Translations under genes and position numbers: made by a program | Part shown: positions 8,794 to 16,960 of the stretch, in pieces | How positions within the stretch are numbered: the first letter of the stretch is position 1 | Layout of the letters: the number at the start of each line of letters is the position of its first letter | Notes under the pieces: model-generated | Told to the model about the DNA's origin: nothing | Databases searched by the model: none | The model's input: the letters and a program-made list of their open reading frames with translations, nothing else | Origin: Terribacillus sp. FSL K6-0262 | Lineage (GTDB): Bacteria; Bacillota; Bacilli; Bacillales; Amphibacillaceae | Assembly (NCBI RefSeq): GCF_037977385.1 | Contig: NZ_CP150277.1 | Coordinates: forward strand, 1,837,001 to 1,901,000 | Direction: 5' to 3' | DNA length: 64,000 nucleotides

Positions 8794-10002
8794 TTATTGC
8801 ATATTACGCCATTTCTTAGCTTTTGCAAATACCAAGACTGCCATAAGCAATCCGGTTCCGGCGAATGCGGCAAGCAGAATCCTTGCCGAGAGGCCGATGG
8901 ACATCAAAGAACTGAACAAAGTTTGGGAGATTGGATCGAATGCCGTGGAAGCCAAAAATACAATACTCATGACCCGTCCCATCATTGCGGGGTCCGTTTT
9001 TTCCTGAATGATGACATCGGTCGGGATGTACGTAATGAAGCCGAAGAATCCGATCATTGCTGCAACAGGAATCAGCCAATGCAAACTTGGAATCTGACTG
9101 AAGATCCCAAGAGATAAAACGCTGACAATCAGGAACAAGAGCACTAGTCTTCCGCGATTCTTTTTTAGTGTGAAGAAAAGCAGGAAGATAGTGGCTGCTA
9201 GGGAGCCGACAGAGAAACCAGCCTCTAAAAAGCTAAGATCCAGAGCGCTGCCGCCCAGCTCTTCCGCAAGTATTGGCAAGCTCAGGAACATCGGGCCGAA
9301 TACAAAGAAATTCACAATGATGATGATGCTGATGGCAGATATATAGATGGAAGAAGAACGCAAGTAACGATAGCCTTCTTTGAACTCCGTCATAAAAGAC
9401 GTAGTTTCTTTGTATTTATCTGGCTTGGCATCCTTGATAAATGCAGGGAATACGAAGCATGCGCCTATGACCGTAGCAGCAATGCTGACCGCAAAAGTAG
9501 CACTGAAATCATAATAGTGCAGGATGGCGCCTGCAGCAATCGGGCCGATCAAATATAACAGTTCCTGGGAACTGTGAATGAGTGTATTGGCAGGTTGCAG
9601 CTCTTTTTGGGTCACAATGCTGGGAATCAAGGACGAAAGAGCAGGAAAGAAAAATCCATCCAAGCAGCCGATGAAAAATGAAACAACCAGCAATAACGCA
9701 ATCGTCAGGGAATCGTGAGCAAGCCCCCAAAGCAGGACACCGATCAACAGACCCTGCAGCAATTGGGTGCTGAACAGGATCTTTGATTTCTGGATGCGAT
9801 CAGCGAGTACACCGCCAATTATCATCGTGATCATACGCGGTATGGAAGCAGCCGCCATGACCAATCCGAGGTATTGGGGATGATGTAAAACATCGACGAC
9901 GTACCAGGATACGGTGATCATATACATGGAAAAACTCAAAACCGAGAAAAGTTCTGAGAAAAGCAGACAGCTGAATTGTTTATTTGTGAATAATGCCTTC
10001 AT
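8794..10002 (-). CDS. MFS transporter (MFS_3-type efflux pump)
   Basis: 402-residue, twelve-helix major facilitator. Typical MFS loop 2-3 motif GGVLADRIQKSKILF near residues 63-77 and the GPIAAGAILHYYDFSATFAV block in helix 5-6, as in the MFS_3 (enterobactin/macrolide exporter-like) group. In-frame GTG 10011 lies inside the RBS (GAGGTG 10009-10014), so ATG 10002, six bases downstream, is chosen. Directly upstream of marR in the same operon; probably exports a drug or toxic metabolite. Substrate unknown. Confidence 0.87.
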   Translation of the reverse strand: MKALFTNKQFSCLLFSELFSVLSFSMYMITVSWYVVDVLHHPQYLGLVMAAASIPRMITMIIGGVLADRIQKSKILFSTQLLQGLLIGVLLWGLAHDSLTIALLLVVSFFIGCLDGFFFPALSSLIPSIVTQKELQPANTLIHSSQELLYLIGPIAAGAILHYYDFSATFAVSIAATVIGACFVFPAFIKDAKPDKYKETTSFMTEFKEGYRYLRSSSIYISAISIIIIVNFFVFGPMFLSLPILAEELGGSALDLSFLEAGFSVGSLAATIFLLFFTLKKNRGRLVLLFLIVSVLSLGIFSQIPSLHWLIPVAAMIGFFGFITYIPTDVIIQEKTDPAMMGRVMSIVFLASTAFDPISQTLFSSLMSIGLSARILLAAFAGTGLLMAVLVFAKAKKWRNMQ

Positions 10003-10015
10003 CATAAACACCTCA

Positions 10016-10045
10016 TAAATTAAGTTAACTAAACTAAACTATATA
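10016..10045. promoter_or_regulatory. possible MarR operator/promoter region of the MFS-marR operon
   Basis: Upstream of the MFS start lies AT-rich sequence with the palindrome GTTAAC and repeated ACTAA units (AAGTTAACTAAACTAAAC). Short symmetric TTAGTT-type sites are common for MarR proteins; the assignment is by position only. Confidence 0.3.
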
Positions 10046-10116
10046 TACTTCTTTACTTATTGTCAACAGAGTACTATTTGTTTGGTATATACTGGATGAA
10101 AATGAAGGGAGTACAA

Positions 10117-10434
10117 GTGGCCTACGCATTGATCCATCATGAAGAAACAAAGGAAGTACTTATGGTTCATAACAAAAAGAACGGCAGCTGGACATTGCCG
10201 GGAGGCTTAGTCGAGCAAGGTGAGTCGCTTGCCGAAGCTGCGGTGCGGGAGGCGAAGGAAGAAACTGGGCTGGTCGTAGAAGTAACCACCATCCTTGCAG
10301 TGAAAGAGGCAAAGCTGCAAGCCAGGGATGAGCATGCTATCTTTGTGACATTCAATGCCAGGCCGATCAGTGAAGAAATTCGGATACAGGATACGGAAAA
10401 AATAGCTGAGGATGTATGGATATCTTGTGCATGA
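10117..10434 (+). CDS. Nudix hydrolase, C-terminus probably lost
   Basis: Hydrolyses a nucleoside-diphosphate-linked substrate. The Nudix box is complete: [24 protein letters not shown], residues about 29-52, with the catalytic REAKEE. The GTG start at 10117 has AAGGGAG five bases upstream; earlier ATGs lack an RBS. The protein stops at 105 residues, while relatives run to about 140-150. Directly after the stop, sequence in other frames reads VHEDEMS and then FWFPPHHG, like the usual W..E..PWYPHG tail, which suggests frameshifts near 10425-10450. Confidence 0.7.
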   Translation: MAYALIHHEETKEVLMVHNKKNGSWTLPGGLVEQGESLAEAAVREAKEETGLVVEVTTILAVKEAKLQARDEHAIFVTFNARPISEEIRIQDTEKIAEDVWISCA

Positions 10435-10596
10435 AGATGAAATGAGTTTTGGTTTCCTCCTCATCATGGGCGGATTTAATCATTGACATCCCATAAAGCA
10501 GTGATCGCAGCAAATGAGCGAAACGGAAAGCCGGCATCTTTTGGCCGTCTTATTTGTTTATATCCAGATTCGGACACATAAAGTTAACAGAATAAT

Positions 10597-10642
10597 ACTA
10601 CATATACATTTTTGTGTTTGAGTTATATCCATATATAGTTTT
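10597..10642 (+). promoter_or_regulatory. candidate pair of NrdR boxes upstream of nrdI
   Basis: Two similar 16-mers, ACTACATATACATTTT (10597-10612) and ATCCATATATAGTTTT (10627-10642), resemble the NrdR consensus ACACTATATATAGTGT. They lie 30 bases apart start to start, about three helical turns, the usual spacing of paired NrdR boxes. Both are imperfect, so this is suggestive. Confidence 0.45.
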
Positions 10643-10753
10643 CTTTGTTAAGATAGAGGGAAGAGAACATCTATCGAATCGACACGCTTTATGATAAAAT
10701 GATGAACAGACTGGACTGATACGATGGTACTTTCTGATAAAGGAACAGCAACG

Positions 10754-11203
10754 ATGCAAAAATCCCTCCAAACAAAAACCTTACTCATTGCATATGCTTC
10801 AGTCAGTGGCAACACGGAGGAAGTTGCCGAGCTGATTGCGGGAGAATTGAACCAAAAGCAGCAAGACGTGACGCTCTATTGCATCAATGGCAATGAGCCG
10901 TTTCCGCATGTTCCGGATTATGATGCGATGCTGATCGGCACGTATACATGGGGCTCAGGCGATACCCCATTCGATGTAAAGGATTTTGTGGCGGATGTAG
11001 GATATAAGCCAGAGAATGTATTTGTCTTTGGCACAGGAGATACGCAATTCGGCGGAGACGATATGTTTTGCATGGCGGCGGACAAGCTGGCAAAATTTTA
11101 TCATTCACCGATTGCACCGCTCAAGATCGAGCAGTCACCAAGGGGATCTCAGGAAGAAGAAGTATTGGAATGGACGAGAGGAGTATTGGAATGGCTAAAT
11201 TGA
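10754..11203 (+). CDS. nrdI: NrdI flavodoxin-like protein
   Basis: Flavin protein that supplies the oxidant for assembling the dimanganese-tyrosyl radical cofactor of NrdF. 149 residues; FMN-binding motifs ASVSGNTEEVAELI (residues about 14-27), GTYTWGSGDTP (about 65-75) and FGTGDTQFGGDDMFC. Start ATG 10754 has AAAGGA about nine bases upstream; an earlier ATG at 10724 lacks an RBS. Its 3' end overlaps nrdF by 13 bases, implying tight translational coupling. Confidence 0.93.
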   Translation: MQKSLQTKTLLIAYASVSGNTEEVAELIAGELNQKQQDVTLYCINGNEPFPHVPDYDAMLIGTYTWGSGDTPFDVKDFVADVGYKPENVFVFGTGDTQFGGDDMFCMAADKLAKFYHSPIAPLKIEQSPRGSQEEEVLEWTRGVLEWLN

Positions 11204-12228
11204 TGAAGGCTGCGGTGCTTGAGCCGAAGCATCCAAATAAATCTACTGCATTATTCAACGGGGAAGCAAGCGGAATCCTGCATTGGGATAATGTTGCATA
11301 CCCGCATTTCTATGAATTGCGCAAAACGATCCGCGGTCTGTTCTGGACTGCAAATGAAGTGAATATGGTGGCAGATACAAAGCAATTCGCTCATCTATCG
11401 GAGCAGGAGCGTACAGCATTCCTGAAAATCATCGGTTTGCTTGCGACATTGGACGGTCCGCAAACGGATATCGCCTCCAAAATCGCTGCTTATTCGACAG
11501 ATCCTAGTGTCAAATCTATCCTGGCAACGATTGCCGACCAGGAAAGCGAGCATAATCACAGCTATACGTATGTACTGGCTTCTGTTACAAATTATGATAA
11601 CCAGATTGCATCTTTCAATGAAGGGCGCACGGATAAAGTATTGCTTGAACGCAATGAAAGAATTGCGGCTGTATATAACGAATTTGCACAAAATCCGACA
11701 ATCGAAACAGTCCTTAAAGCAATGGTTTACTCAGCTCTATTGGAAGGCTTATTCTTCTACAGCGGGTTTGCGTTCTTTTATAATTTGGCACGCAACCAGA
11801 AAATGGTCGGCACTTCCACGATGATTTCTTATATCAATCGGGATGAACTGCATCATGGCCGTTTCATCAGTGAATTATTCCGAGCAACGCTGGCGGAAAA
11901 TCCGGAGTATAACAACGAGGAATTCATTGAGTGGGTATATGATCAATTCCGTCATTCTGTCGAGCAGGAAACAAGATGGAGCCGTTATGTACTTGATGGT
12001 ATCGATGGCATCAACTTGGATGATATGGAAGGCTACGTAAAATATCGTGCAAATAAAATGCTGCGCATGCTCGGACTAAGCGAGATTTACGAAGGCTATG
12101 AAAAGAATCCGATGAAGTGGATCCGTGCTTACACAGATAACTTCAACGGTACAAAATCCGATTTCTTCGAACAGAAGTCCCGCCAGTACACAAAAACCAG
12201 TGACCTGAACGGGTTTGACGATCTATAA
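11191..12228 (+). CDS. nrdF: class Ib ribonucleoside-diphosphate reductase small subunit
   Basis: Beta subunit carrying the metal-tyrosyl radical that starts nucleotide reduction in the partner NrdE. 345 residues; metal ligands visible as the Asp in LDGPQTD, ESEH (ExxH) with the radical Tyr four residues later (HNHSY), Glu in LLEGLFFYSGF, and DELHH (ExxH). The start ATG 11191 overlaps nrdI and has GAGAGGA before it. The N-terminus (MAKLMKAAV...GILHWDNVAYPHFYELRK) looks divergent from the Bacillus subtilis type. No nrdE is adjacent: the next gene downstream is an unrelated antiterminator on the other strand. Confidence 0.92.
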   Translation: MAKLMKAAVLEPKHPNKSTALFNGEASGILHWDNVAYPHFYELRKTIRGLFWTANEVNMVADTKQFAHLSEQERTAFLKIIGLLATLDGPQTDIASKIAAYSTDPSVKSILATIADQESEHNHSYTYVLASVTNYDNQIASFNEGRTDKVLLERNERIAAVYNEFAQNPTIETVLKAMVYSALLEGLFFYSGFAFFYNLARNQKMVGTSTMISYINRDELHHGRFISELFRATLAENPEYNNEEFIEWVYDQFRHSVEQETRWSRYVLDGIDGINLDDMEGYVKYRANKMLRMLGLSEIYEGYEKNPMKWIRAYTDNFNGTKSDFFEQKSRQYTKTSDLNGFDDL

Positions 12229-12237
12229 GAACAGCAA

Positions 12238-12263
12238 AGAGCCAGCCGGTCACGGCTGGCTCT
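12238..12263. terminator. terminator between nrdF and licT
   Basis: Perfect 11-bp stem AGAGCCAGCCG/CGGCTGGCTCT with a 4-nt loop between convergent genes; the tail on the plus strand is moderately T-rich. Confidence 0.75.
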
Positions 12264-13107
12264 GGTTATATACTTCTTTCTTTTGTACAACCCGGTGTAT
12301 GTGAATGGTCAGGTAAAGCAAATCCTCATTGGTAAGCTGCTCCTGATACATCTTTTGGATATAGGATTGGATTTTCTGCGCACAGGAGAAGGCTTTGCTG
12401 TAATTGACCTTCACCATCTCGAATAAACTATTATCTTCCTCTTTCTGGCTGCGATGGTTCAGGATTCGCTGAGCAAAAAATTTCAAATGGGTAACAAATC
12501 GATAATAGGCAAGCGACTCTTCGTCATATTCAATGCCAAAATGAAATTTTACAATGTGAAGGACGTCCTGGATGAACTTTGTGATATTGATCATGACTGG
12601 CATATCTTCGTTCATTTGTGCATTGACTATATGCAAGGCAATGAAGCCTGCCTCATCTTCAGGCAGAATGATACCGACTTTCTCGGCTATGATCGATAGG
12701 GCGTGCTGTCCGATTCGATATTCATCTGGATAAAAACGTTTTGTTTCCCAAAGCAACGCGTTCTTTATATCAATTCCCTGCTGAAAACGTTCTACAGCAT
12801 AATAGATGTGATCAGTCAAACTTACATAGATATTATCGTGTATCTTCTTGTTGGTGTGCTGTTTGGCGTATCGGATGATCTCTTCGGATACCTCGACGAA
12901 AGAAAGCGGTATTTCAGCCAATAATTCCATCAGCCGTTTATTCATTTCCTTATCATCGAGCTTGAATATCTTCTCGATACGGGACTCATCCACTTTATCA
13001 CCGGCTTTGCGGCCAAAAGCAATACCCCGTCCCATGATGACAAGCTCATGTTCCTGCTCGTCCAAGACGGTGATGACATTATTATTCAACACTTGCTTGA
13101 TCTGCAT
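12250..13107 (-). CDS. licT: BglG/SacY-family transcriptional antiterminator (LicT-type)
   Basis: RNA-binding regulator that stabilises a RAT hairpin so that transcription passes a terminator ahead of beta-glucoside PTS genes. 285 residues: N-terminal CAT RNA-binding domain (MQIKQVLNNNVITVLDEQ..., with GRGIAFGRKAGD at about 29-40), then two PRD domains with conserved histidines near residues 100 (SLTDHIYYAVERF), 159 (ALHIVNAQ) and 270 (LTIHIHRV). The frame runs to a GTG at 13116, but AGGTGA five bases before ATG 13107 fixes the start. No PTS gene is adjacent; the only visible RAT/PTS target is at about 51.2 kb. Confidence 0.9.
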   Translation of the reverse strand: MQIKQVLNNNVITVLDEQEHELVIMGRGIAFGRKAGDKVDESRIEKIFKLDDKEMNKRLMELLAEIPLSFVEVSEEIIRYAKQHTNKKIHDNIYVSLTDHIYYAVERFQQGIDIKNALLWETKRFYPDEYRIGQHALSIIAEKVGIILPEDEAGFIALHIVNAQMNEDMPVMINITKFIQDVLHIVKFHFGIEYDEESLAYYRFVTHLKFFAQRILNHRSQKEEDNSLFEMVKVNYSKAFSCAQKIQSYIQKMYQEQLTNEDLLYLTIHIHRVVQKKEVYNQSQP

Positions 13108-13533
13108 CAGGATCACCTATTCCTTAAAAGAGGATAATCTATCTAGGTCTATAGTATAGGAAAATGAGAACGATTACAATCGCCATTGCCTACAAAAAAG
13201 TGAGCGGCTCGATCATCTCCGATATTCAGGCCATTTCATCCCCATCTTCCTATCGTTGGATTGATGAACCGGGATCCAGAGAGCTTAAAGGAGAGATGTA
13301 TCAACTTCCCTTGGTGCGCTCTATCTTCTGGATTGCCGGAATTATCGATCCTTAGTTTTGTCTTTGAGGATGGATCGCTATCAGAGGATAAAGGGATGTG
13401 ATGCTGCTGATGCAGCCCTTTTATTCGCTGAGGGCTCATGAGAAGCAGGGTGATGTTTTTTGAGATGGATTGCCAAAATCAGATGCAGATGTTATTTTGT
13501 TGCTATACCGTCTGGACGGTTAGGGGTGAAAGA
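13108..13533. other. gap between licT and the tetR-SMR operon
   Basis: 426 bases with no convincing gene. A terminator-like hairpin (AAGGG...GCTGC-TGAT-GCAGC...CCTT, about 13391-13420) followed by TTTTATT faces rightward. No RAT-like element was recognised upstream of licT. The right end holds the tetR operator at 13507-13520. Confidence 0.4.
13507..13520. promoter_or_regulatory. palindromic operator of the TetR-SMR operon
   Basis: Perfect 14-bp palindrome ACCGTCTGGACGGT sits 13 bases before the tetR start, overlapping the leader. Short perfect palindromes immediately upstream of autoregulated TetR genes are typical operators. Confidence 0.65.
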
Positions 13534-14070
13534 ATGAAAACACAAGATAGAATCTTGGACGCAGCTGCTAAGCTCATCCTTGAAGAGGGCGTCAGTAATG
13601 TCACGCTTGAAAAAATAGCCAAGCGGGCAGAGATCAGTAAAGGCGGCTTGCTATATCATTATCGTACAAAGGAATCTCTATATCAGGAGATGAATTTGAC
13701 TGCTATAAGAGAATTTGAAGAAACGATTGATCGTTATCTTAAAGAAAAGCCAAATGGGAGAGGAGCTTATACAAGGGCTTATGCATTAGCCACGCTGGAG
13801 GATATCCAAAAAGGGGCAATACATCGAAGCAGCGCGCTTATTTCCATCTTTAGCGACCATCCAGAAATCTTGGAGCTCTGGAAAGAAGGTTATTCGAGAT
13901 GGCAGCAGCAGCTCGAGCAGGACGGTTTGGAATGGGAAGAGATGGCTACGATTCGCTTTGTCTGTGATGGGCTATGGTTCAATGAGATGTCTGGAATGAC
14001 CAGCACATCGGCCTTTGCGGCAGAATTAATGCACAGGCTGCTGGACCGGATGGATAAAGGAGGAAAATGA
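13534..14070 (+). CDS. TetR-family regulator of SMR efflux genes (YvdT-like)
   Basis: 178 residues with the standard N-terminal helix-turn-helix: RILDAAAKLILEEG (about 5-18), VTLEKIAKRAEISKGGLLYHYRTKESLYQEM (about 22-52). The C-terminal domain resembles TetR_C_6-type regulators of SMR pumps. ATG 13534 preceded by GGGGTGA is preferred over the open frame upstream. Its stop overlaps the first SMR gene (ATGA), giving a TetR-SMR-SMR operon as in the yvdTSR locus of Bacillus subtilis; it likely represses the operon through the palindrome just upstream. Confidence 0.87.
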   Translation: MKTQDRILDAAAKLILEEGVSNVTLEKIAKRAEISKGGLLYHYRTKESLYQEMNLTAIREFEETIDRYLKEKPNGRGAYTRAYALATLEDIQKGAIHRSSALISIFSDHPEILELWKEGYSRWQQQLEQDGLEWEEMATIRFVCDGLWFNEMSGMTSTSAFAAELMHRLLDRMDKGGK

Positions 14071-14387
14071 AAATGGGTTATTTATTCTTGGCGGCTTCCA
14101 TACTGTTTGAAGTTTTCAGCTCGACAATGCTGAAATTATCGGATGGATTTAAGCGGCTGCTGCCTATCATCGGCATTGTAGTGGGCTATGGCATAAGCTT
14201 TTATGCATTGTCGATTACATTGCAATCGTTGCCGCTAGGGGTGGTTTATGCTACCTGGAGCGGGGTCGGGACGATTTTGACGGTTGTGATCGGTATATTG
14301 CTTTTCAAGGAGAAAATCAATAAAAAAGGAGCACTGGGCATTGCTATATTGCTTGTCGGGCTTATATTGATGAATTTATCAAAGTAA
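14067..14387 (+). CDS. small multidrug resistance (SMR) protein, first of pair
   Basis: 106-residue, four-helix proton-coupled efflux subunit. The membrane-embedded glutamate essential in SMR proteins is in helix 1 (ILFEVFSSTMLKLSDGF), and the helix 3 YATWSGVGT motif is present. Overlaps the tetR stop and lies 13 bases before a second SMR gene; such paired SMR genes (YkkCD, EbrAB, YvdRS types) act as heterodimers. The short hydrophilic C-terminus marks it as the shorter subunit. ATG 14073 is an alternative start with better RBS spacing. Confidence 0.9.
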   Translation: MKMGYLFLAASILFEVFSSTMLKLSDGFKRLLPIIGIVVGYGISFYALSITLQSLPLGVVYATWSGVGTILTVVIGILLFKEKINKKGALGIAILLVGLILMNLSK

Positions 14388-14400
14388 AGGAAGATGTGGT

Positions 14401-14751
14401 ATGAAAGCAGGTTTATTTCTTGCAGCGGCAATCATATTGGAGACGATTGCTTCTTCCATGCTGAAAGTATCCGACGGATTTTCTGTATTGCTTCCATCTG
14501 TCATTGTGGTGATCGGATATCTTGGAGCATTCCTATTTTTATCTTTTACGCTGAAATCCATGTCTTTGTCCACAGCTTACGCAACCTGGTCGGGAGCAGG
14601 GACAGCACTCACGGCGATGATCGGAATAGGGTTTTTCGGAGAATCGGTATCACTGATGAAATTCAGTGGATTGATATTGGTCATTGTCGGCTTGGTGCTT
14701 CTCAATACACAGCATAAGGAAGCAAAAGAAAAAGAAGCTTCGGCTCAATGA
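14401..14751 (+). CDS. small multidrug resistance (SMR) protein, second of pair
   Basis: 116-residue four-helix SMR protein: Glu in helix 1 (AAIILETIASSMLKVSDGF), helix 3 YATWSGAGTALTAMIG, and a charged C-terminal extension (HKEAKEKEASAQ) absent from its partner. Asymmetric pairs like this usually form heterodimeric pumps for quaternary ammonium, guanidinium-like or dye cations; which one cannot be read here. Ends at a strong terminator. Confidence 0.9.
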   Translation: MKAGLFLAAAIILETIASSMLKVSDGFSVLLPSVIVVIGYLGAFLFLSFTLKSMSLSTAYATWSGAGTALTAMIGIGFFGESVSLMKFSGLILVIVGLVLLNTQHKEAKEKEASAQ

Positions 14752-14785
14752 AATAAGAGGTACTGCGCAGACGGTACCTCTTATT
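14752..14785 (+). terminator. terminator of the TetR-SMR operon
   Basis: Perfect 12-bp stem AATAAGAGGTAC/GTACCTCTTATT with a 10-nt loop followed by TTTT. Confidence 0.85.
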
Positions 14786-14887
14786 TTTTCAGCACATATA
14801 TTAGCAGGATACGCATTTCTTGAAATCAGGGCATGGCCCTTTTGTATTCAGCGAGAAGATTTCCGTAAGAAAATTTAACAGAAAACT

Positions 14888-14915
14888 TTGAAAATTATAG
14901 CGAGGCAGATAAGAT
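14888..14915 (+). promoter_or_regulatory. possible promoter of gntR
   Basis: TTGAAA, 16-bp spacer, TAAGAT. The operator copy at 14932-14945 lies about 17 bases downstream of the -10, placed to block transcription. Confidence 0.4.
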
Positions 14916-14931
14916 TAGTAGTAACCAATTG

Positions 14932-14945
14932 AGTCGACAATCGAC
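14932..14945. promoter_or_regulatory. GntR operator, copy 1
   Basis: AGTCGACAATCGAC, an inverted repeat (GTCGA-CAA-TCGAC). The 13-mer GTCGACAATCGAC occurs again, in identical form, between gntR and the transporter gene (15663-15675). A repeated palindrome flanking a GntR gene marks the regulator's own binding site. Confidence 0.75.
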
Positions 14946-14968
14946 GGAGGATACGTTTCATAAGGCAG

Positions 14969-15637
14969 GTGTCTCGTATAAAACAACTTGATTTAAGTAA
15001 GCAGGGACTTTCTTATATCATCTCAGAATATATCATGGAACAAATCATAACAGGCGAATTGAAAGCGGGAGATAAATTAATCGAAAGCCAATATGCTGAA
15101 CAATTTGGGACAAGCAGAGCCCCTATCCGGGAAGCTTTCATCCTTTTGACAAACCAAGGGTTATTAGAGAAAATCCCTCGTAAAGGTACAGTCGTGCGTG
15201 GTTATACAAAAGCTGATATATCGGATATTTTGGAACTTCGCATTGTCCTGGAAGAGATGGCGATGAGCCGCATCATTGAAAGAGGGATCATATCTGATTG
15301 TGTTTTGAAAATGGAAGGGATACTCATTCAAATGCATGTCAATCAAAACAAAAGTGATTATACCAAGCTTAATTATCTCTTCCATCAATGCATTATCGAT
15401 ATGGCGGGTAGCAGCATCATCAAGAAAATGTATGAAGGATTGGGAATATCCCTTTTGGGACTGCAGAGCTTAACATTTTCAGACAAGCAAAATGTAGCTA
15501 AATCGATCAAAGATCATCGTGTCATTGTTTCTTTGCTGAAAGAAAATCAAGCAAGCGAAGTGGCTGCCTTACTTCAGCAGCACAACAAGGATTTACTGCA
15601 CCATGTCAAGCGGCGTATCCATGCGGGAATGAGCTGA
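14969..15637 (+). CDS. GntR-family (FadR/FCD subfamily) regulator
   Basis: 222 residues: winged helix at the N-terminus (IMEQIITGELKAGDKLIESQ, then SRAPIREAFILLTNQGLLEK) and an all-helical FCD effector domain with metal-binding-type residues (ELRIVLEEMA, LNYLFHQCIIDMAG, KDHRVIVSLL). The only in-frame start is GTG 14969, with a poor RBS; the good GGAGG at 14946-14950 is 18 bases away. It heads a unit with an MFS carrier and an enolase-superfamily enzyme and presumably senses their substrate; two copies of one palindrome mark its operators. Confidence 0.85.
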   Translation: MSRIKQLDLSKQGLSYIISEYIMEQIITGELKAGDKLIESQYAEQFGTSRAPIREAFILLTNQGLLEKIPRKGTVVRGYTKADISDILELRIVLEEMAMSRIIERGIISDCVLKMEGILIQMHVNQNKSDYTKLNYLFHQCIIDMAGSSIIKKMYEGLGISLLGLQSLTFSDKQNVAKSIKDHRVIVSLLKENQASEVAALLQQHNKDLLHHVKRRIHAGMS

Positions 15638-15660
15638 TCGAAATGATCAGCTTCCATATA

Positions 15661-15677
15661 AAGTCGACAATCGACTT
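15661..15677. promoter_or_regulatory. GntR operator, copy 2
   Basis: Perfect inverted repeat AAGTCGACAATCGACTT located directly before the GGAGG of the MFS gene; contains the same 13-mer as copy 1 before gntR. A regulator bound here could block an internal promoter or translation initiation region of the transporter. Confidence 0.75.
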
Positions 15678-15691
15678 AAAGGAGGAACAAG

Positions 15692-16939
15692 ATGAAAGCA
15701 TTCTTTTCCAGGCATTCTGCAGGCAAGTATTCCGTGTTGGTTTTATTGTTCATCGGATGGTGCATTTCGTATATTGATCGAGCAGCAATCAGTATTGCAT
15801 TGGCATCCATCGGCGCTGACTTCAATTTGGATTCTTCTGTTCTTGGAATTGTATTAAGTGTTTTCTTCATTGGTTATGCCGCCATGCAAATACCCGGAGG
15901 ATGGCTTGCTGATCGATTTGGTTCAAAGAATGTCATTCTTTCAGCAATCTTGCTCTGGTCTGTTTTTACAGCAATCACTGGACTTGCATGGTCATTGGCT
16001 TCCCTTATTGCCATTCGTCTGCTTTTTGGCCTGGGGGAAGGAGCTTATCCTTCTGCCAGTATCAAGGGTCTCGCTGAAAACTTCCCGAAAGAGCAGAGGC
16101 CTAAAATGTCCTCTGTCATGCTTTCTTCCAACTACATTGGAAGTGCCATCGCTCCTTTGCTGGTAGCCCCGCTTCTGTTGGCTTTTGGGTGGCGGAACTT
16201 GTTCTTTATCATCGGAATTGCTGGAGTGGTGTTTGCACTAATATATTGGTTTTGGGTTAAACCTGTAAAACCGAAAAACATGGATCAGATACAAACCGGC
16301 CAAGCAATAAAGAAAACCGAAAAGGTACCACTCAAACAGCTTTTGGCAACCCCGATCCTTTGGCAGCTTGCGCTGATTTGGTTCGGCATGAGTCTCATCA
16401 ATAAGGGGCTGGATTCTTGGATGCCGACCTATTTGCTGACGGAAAGAGGACTGGATTTAAAAGCTATCGGACTGCTTACCCCGCTTCCTTTCATCGCTGC
16501 TGGAATTTCAACAGCAATTGGCGGATGGGTGATGGTGAAATTTTTTGACGGCAGGGAAAAAATCCTTTTGATAACAAGTGCTTCCATCACTGCTATCTTC
16601 CTTTATTTCATGTATACCGCTCAAACTGTAGGATCCGTCATTGCCTTTCAAGGCATCGTCTATTTCTTCAAATCATTTGTATTGGCAACCACAATGGCAT
16701 TGCCATTGAAAATTTTATCAGGAAAAGTTGCCGGTTCTGCTGCAGGTGTCATCAACCTGTTTGGTCAATCAGCTGGCTTTGTTTCCCCTGTCATCATTGG
16801 AATCATTGTCGAGGTATCCGGTTCTTTTGGCTCTGCATTTTGGTTTTTGATTGTGGCGGCATGTTTGTCCGTTGCAATCAGCTTCATGCTTAACACACGG
16901 AAGCATCGTCATTCCAATGCCAATGTACAAGCAATTTAA
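15692..16939 (+). CDS. MFS transporter, anion:cation symporter (ACS) type
   Basis: 415-residue, twelve-helix uptake carrier of the family that imports organic anions (hexuronates, glucarate, N-acyl compounds). Visible are CISYIDRAAISIALASIG in helix 1-2, GGWLADRFGSKNVILSA (loop 2-3 motif) and GEGAYPSASIKGLAENFPKEQR in loop 4-5, the ACS signature. ATG 15692 has AAAGGAGG eight bases upstream. Lies between its GntR regulator and an NSAR/OSBS-like enzyme, so it probably imports that enzyme's substrate, for example an N-acylated amino acid; that is inference. Confidence 0.87.
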   Translation: MKAFFSRHSAGKYSVLVLLFIGWCISYIDRAAISIALASIGADFNLDSSVLGIVLSVFFIGYAAMQIPGGWLADRFGSKNVILSAILLWSVFTAITGLAWSLASLIAIRLLFGLGEGAYPSASIKGLAENFPKEQRPKMSSVMLSSNYIGSAIAPLLVAPLLLAFGWRNLFFIIGIAGVVFALIYWFWVKPVKPKNMDQIQTGQAIKKTEKVPLKQLLATPILWQLALIWFGMSLINKGLDSWMPTYLLTERGLDLKAIGLLTPLPFIAAGISTAIGGWVMVKFFDGREKILLITSASITAIFLYFMYTAQTVGSVIAFQGIVYFFKSFVLATTMALPLKILSGKVAGSAAGVINLFGQSAGFVSPVIIGIIVEVSGSFGSAFWFLIVAACLSVAISFMLNTRKHRHSNANVQAI

Positions 16940-16960
16940 TATGGAGGAGGAAAATGAAAG

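Noticed and set aside
13117..13437. RAT element or PTS gene upstream of licT
   Set aside because: No sequence similar to the antiterminator consensus and no PTS coding frame was found there.
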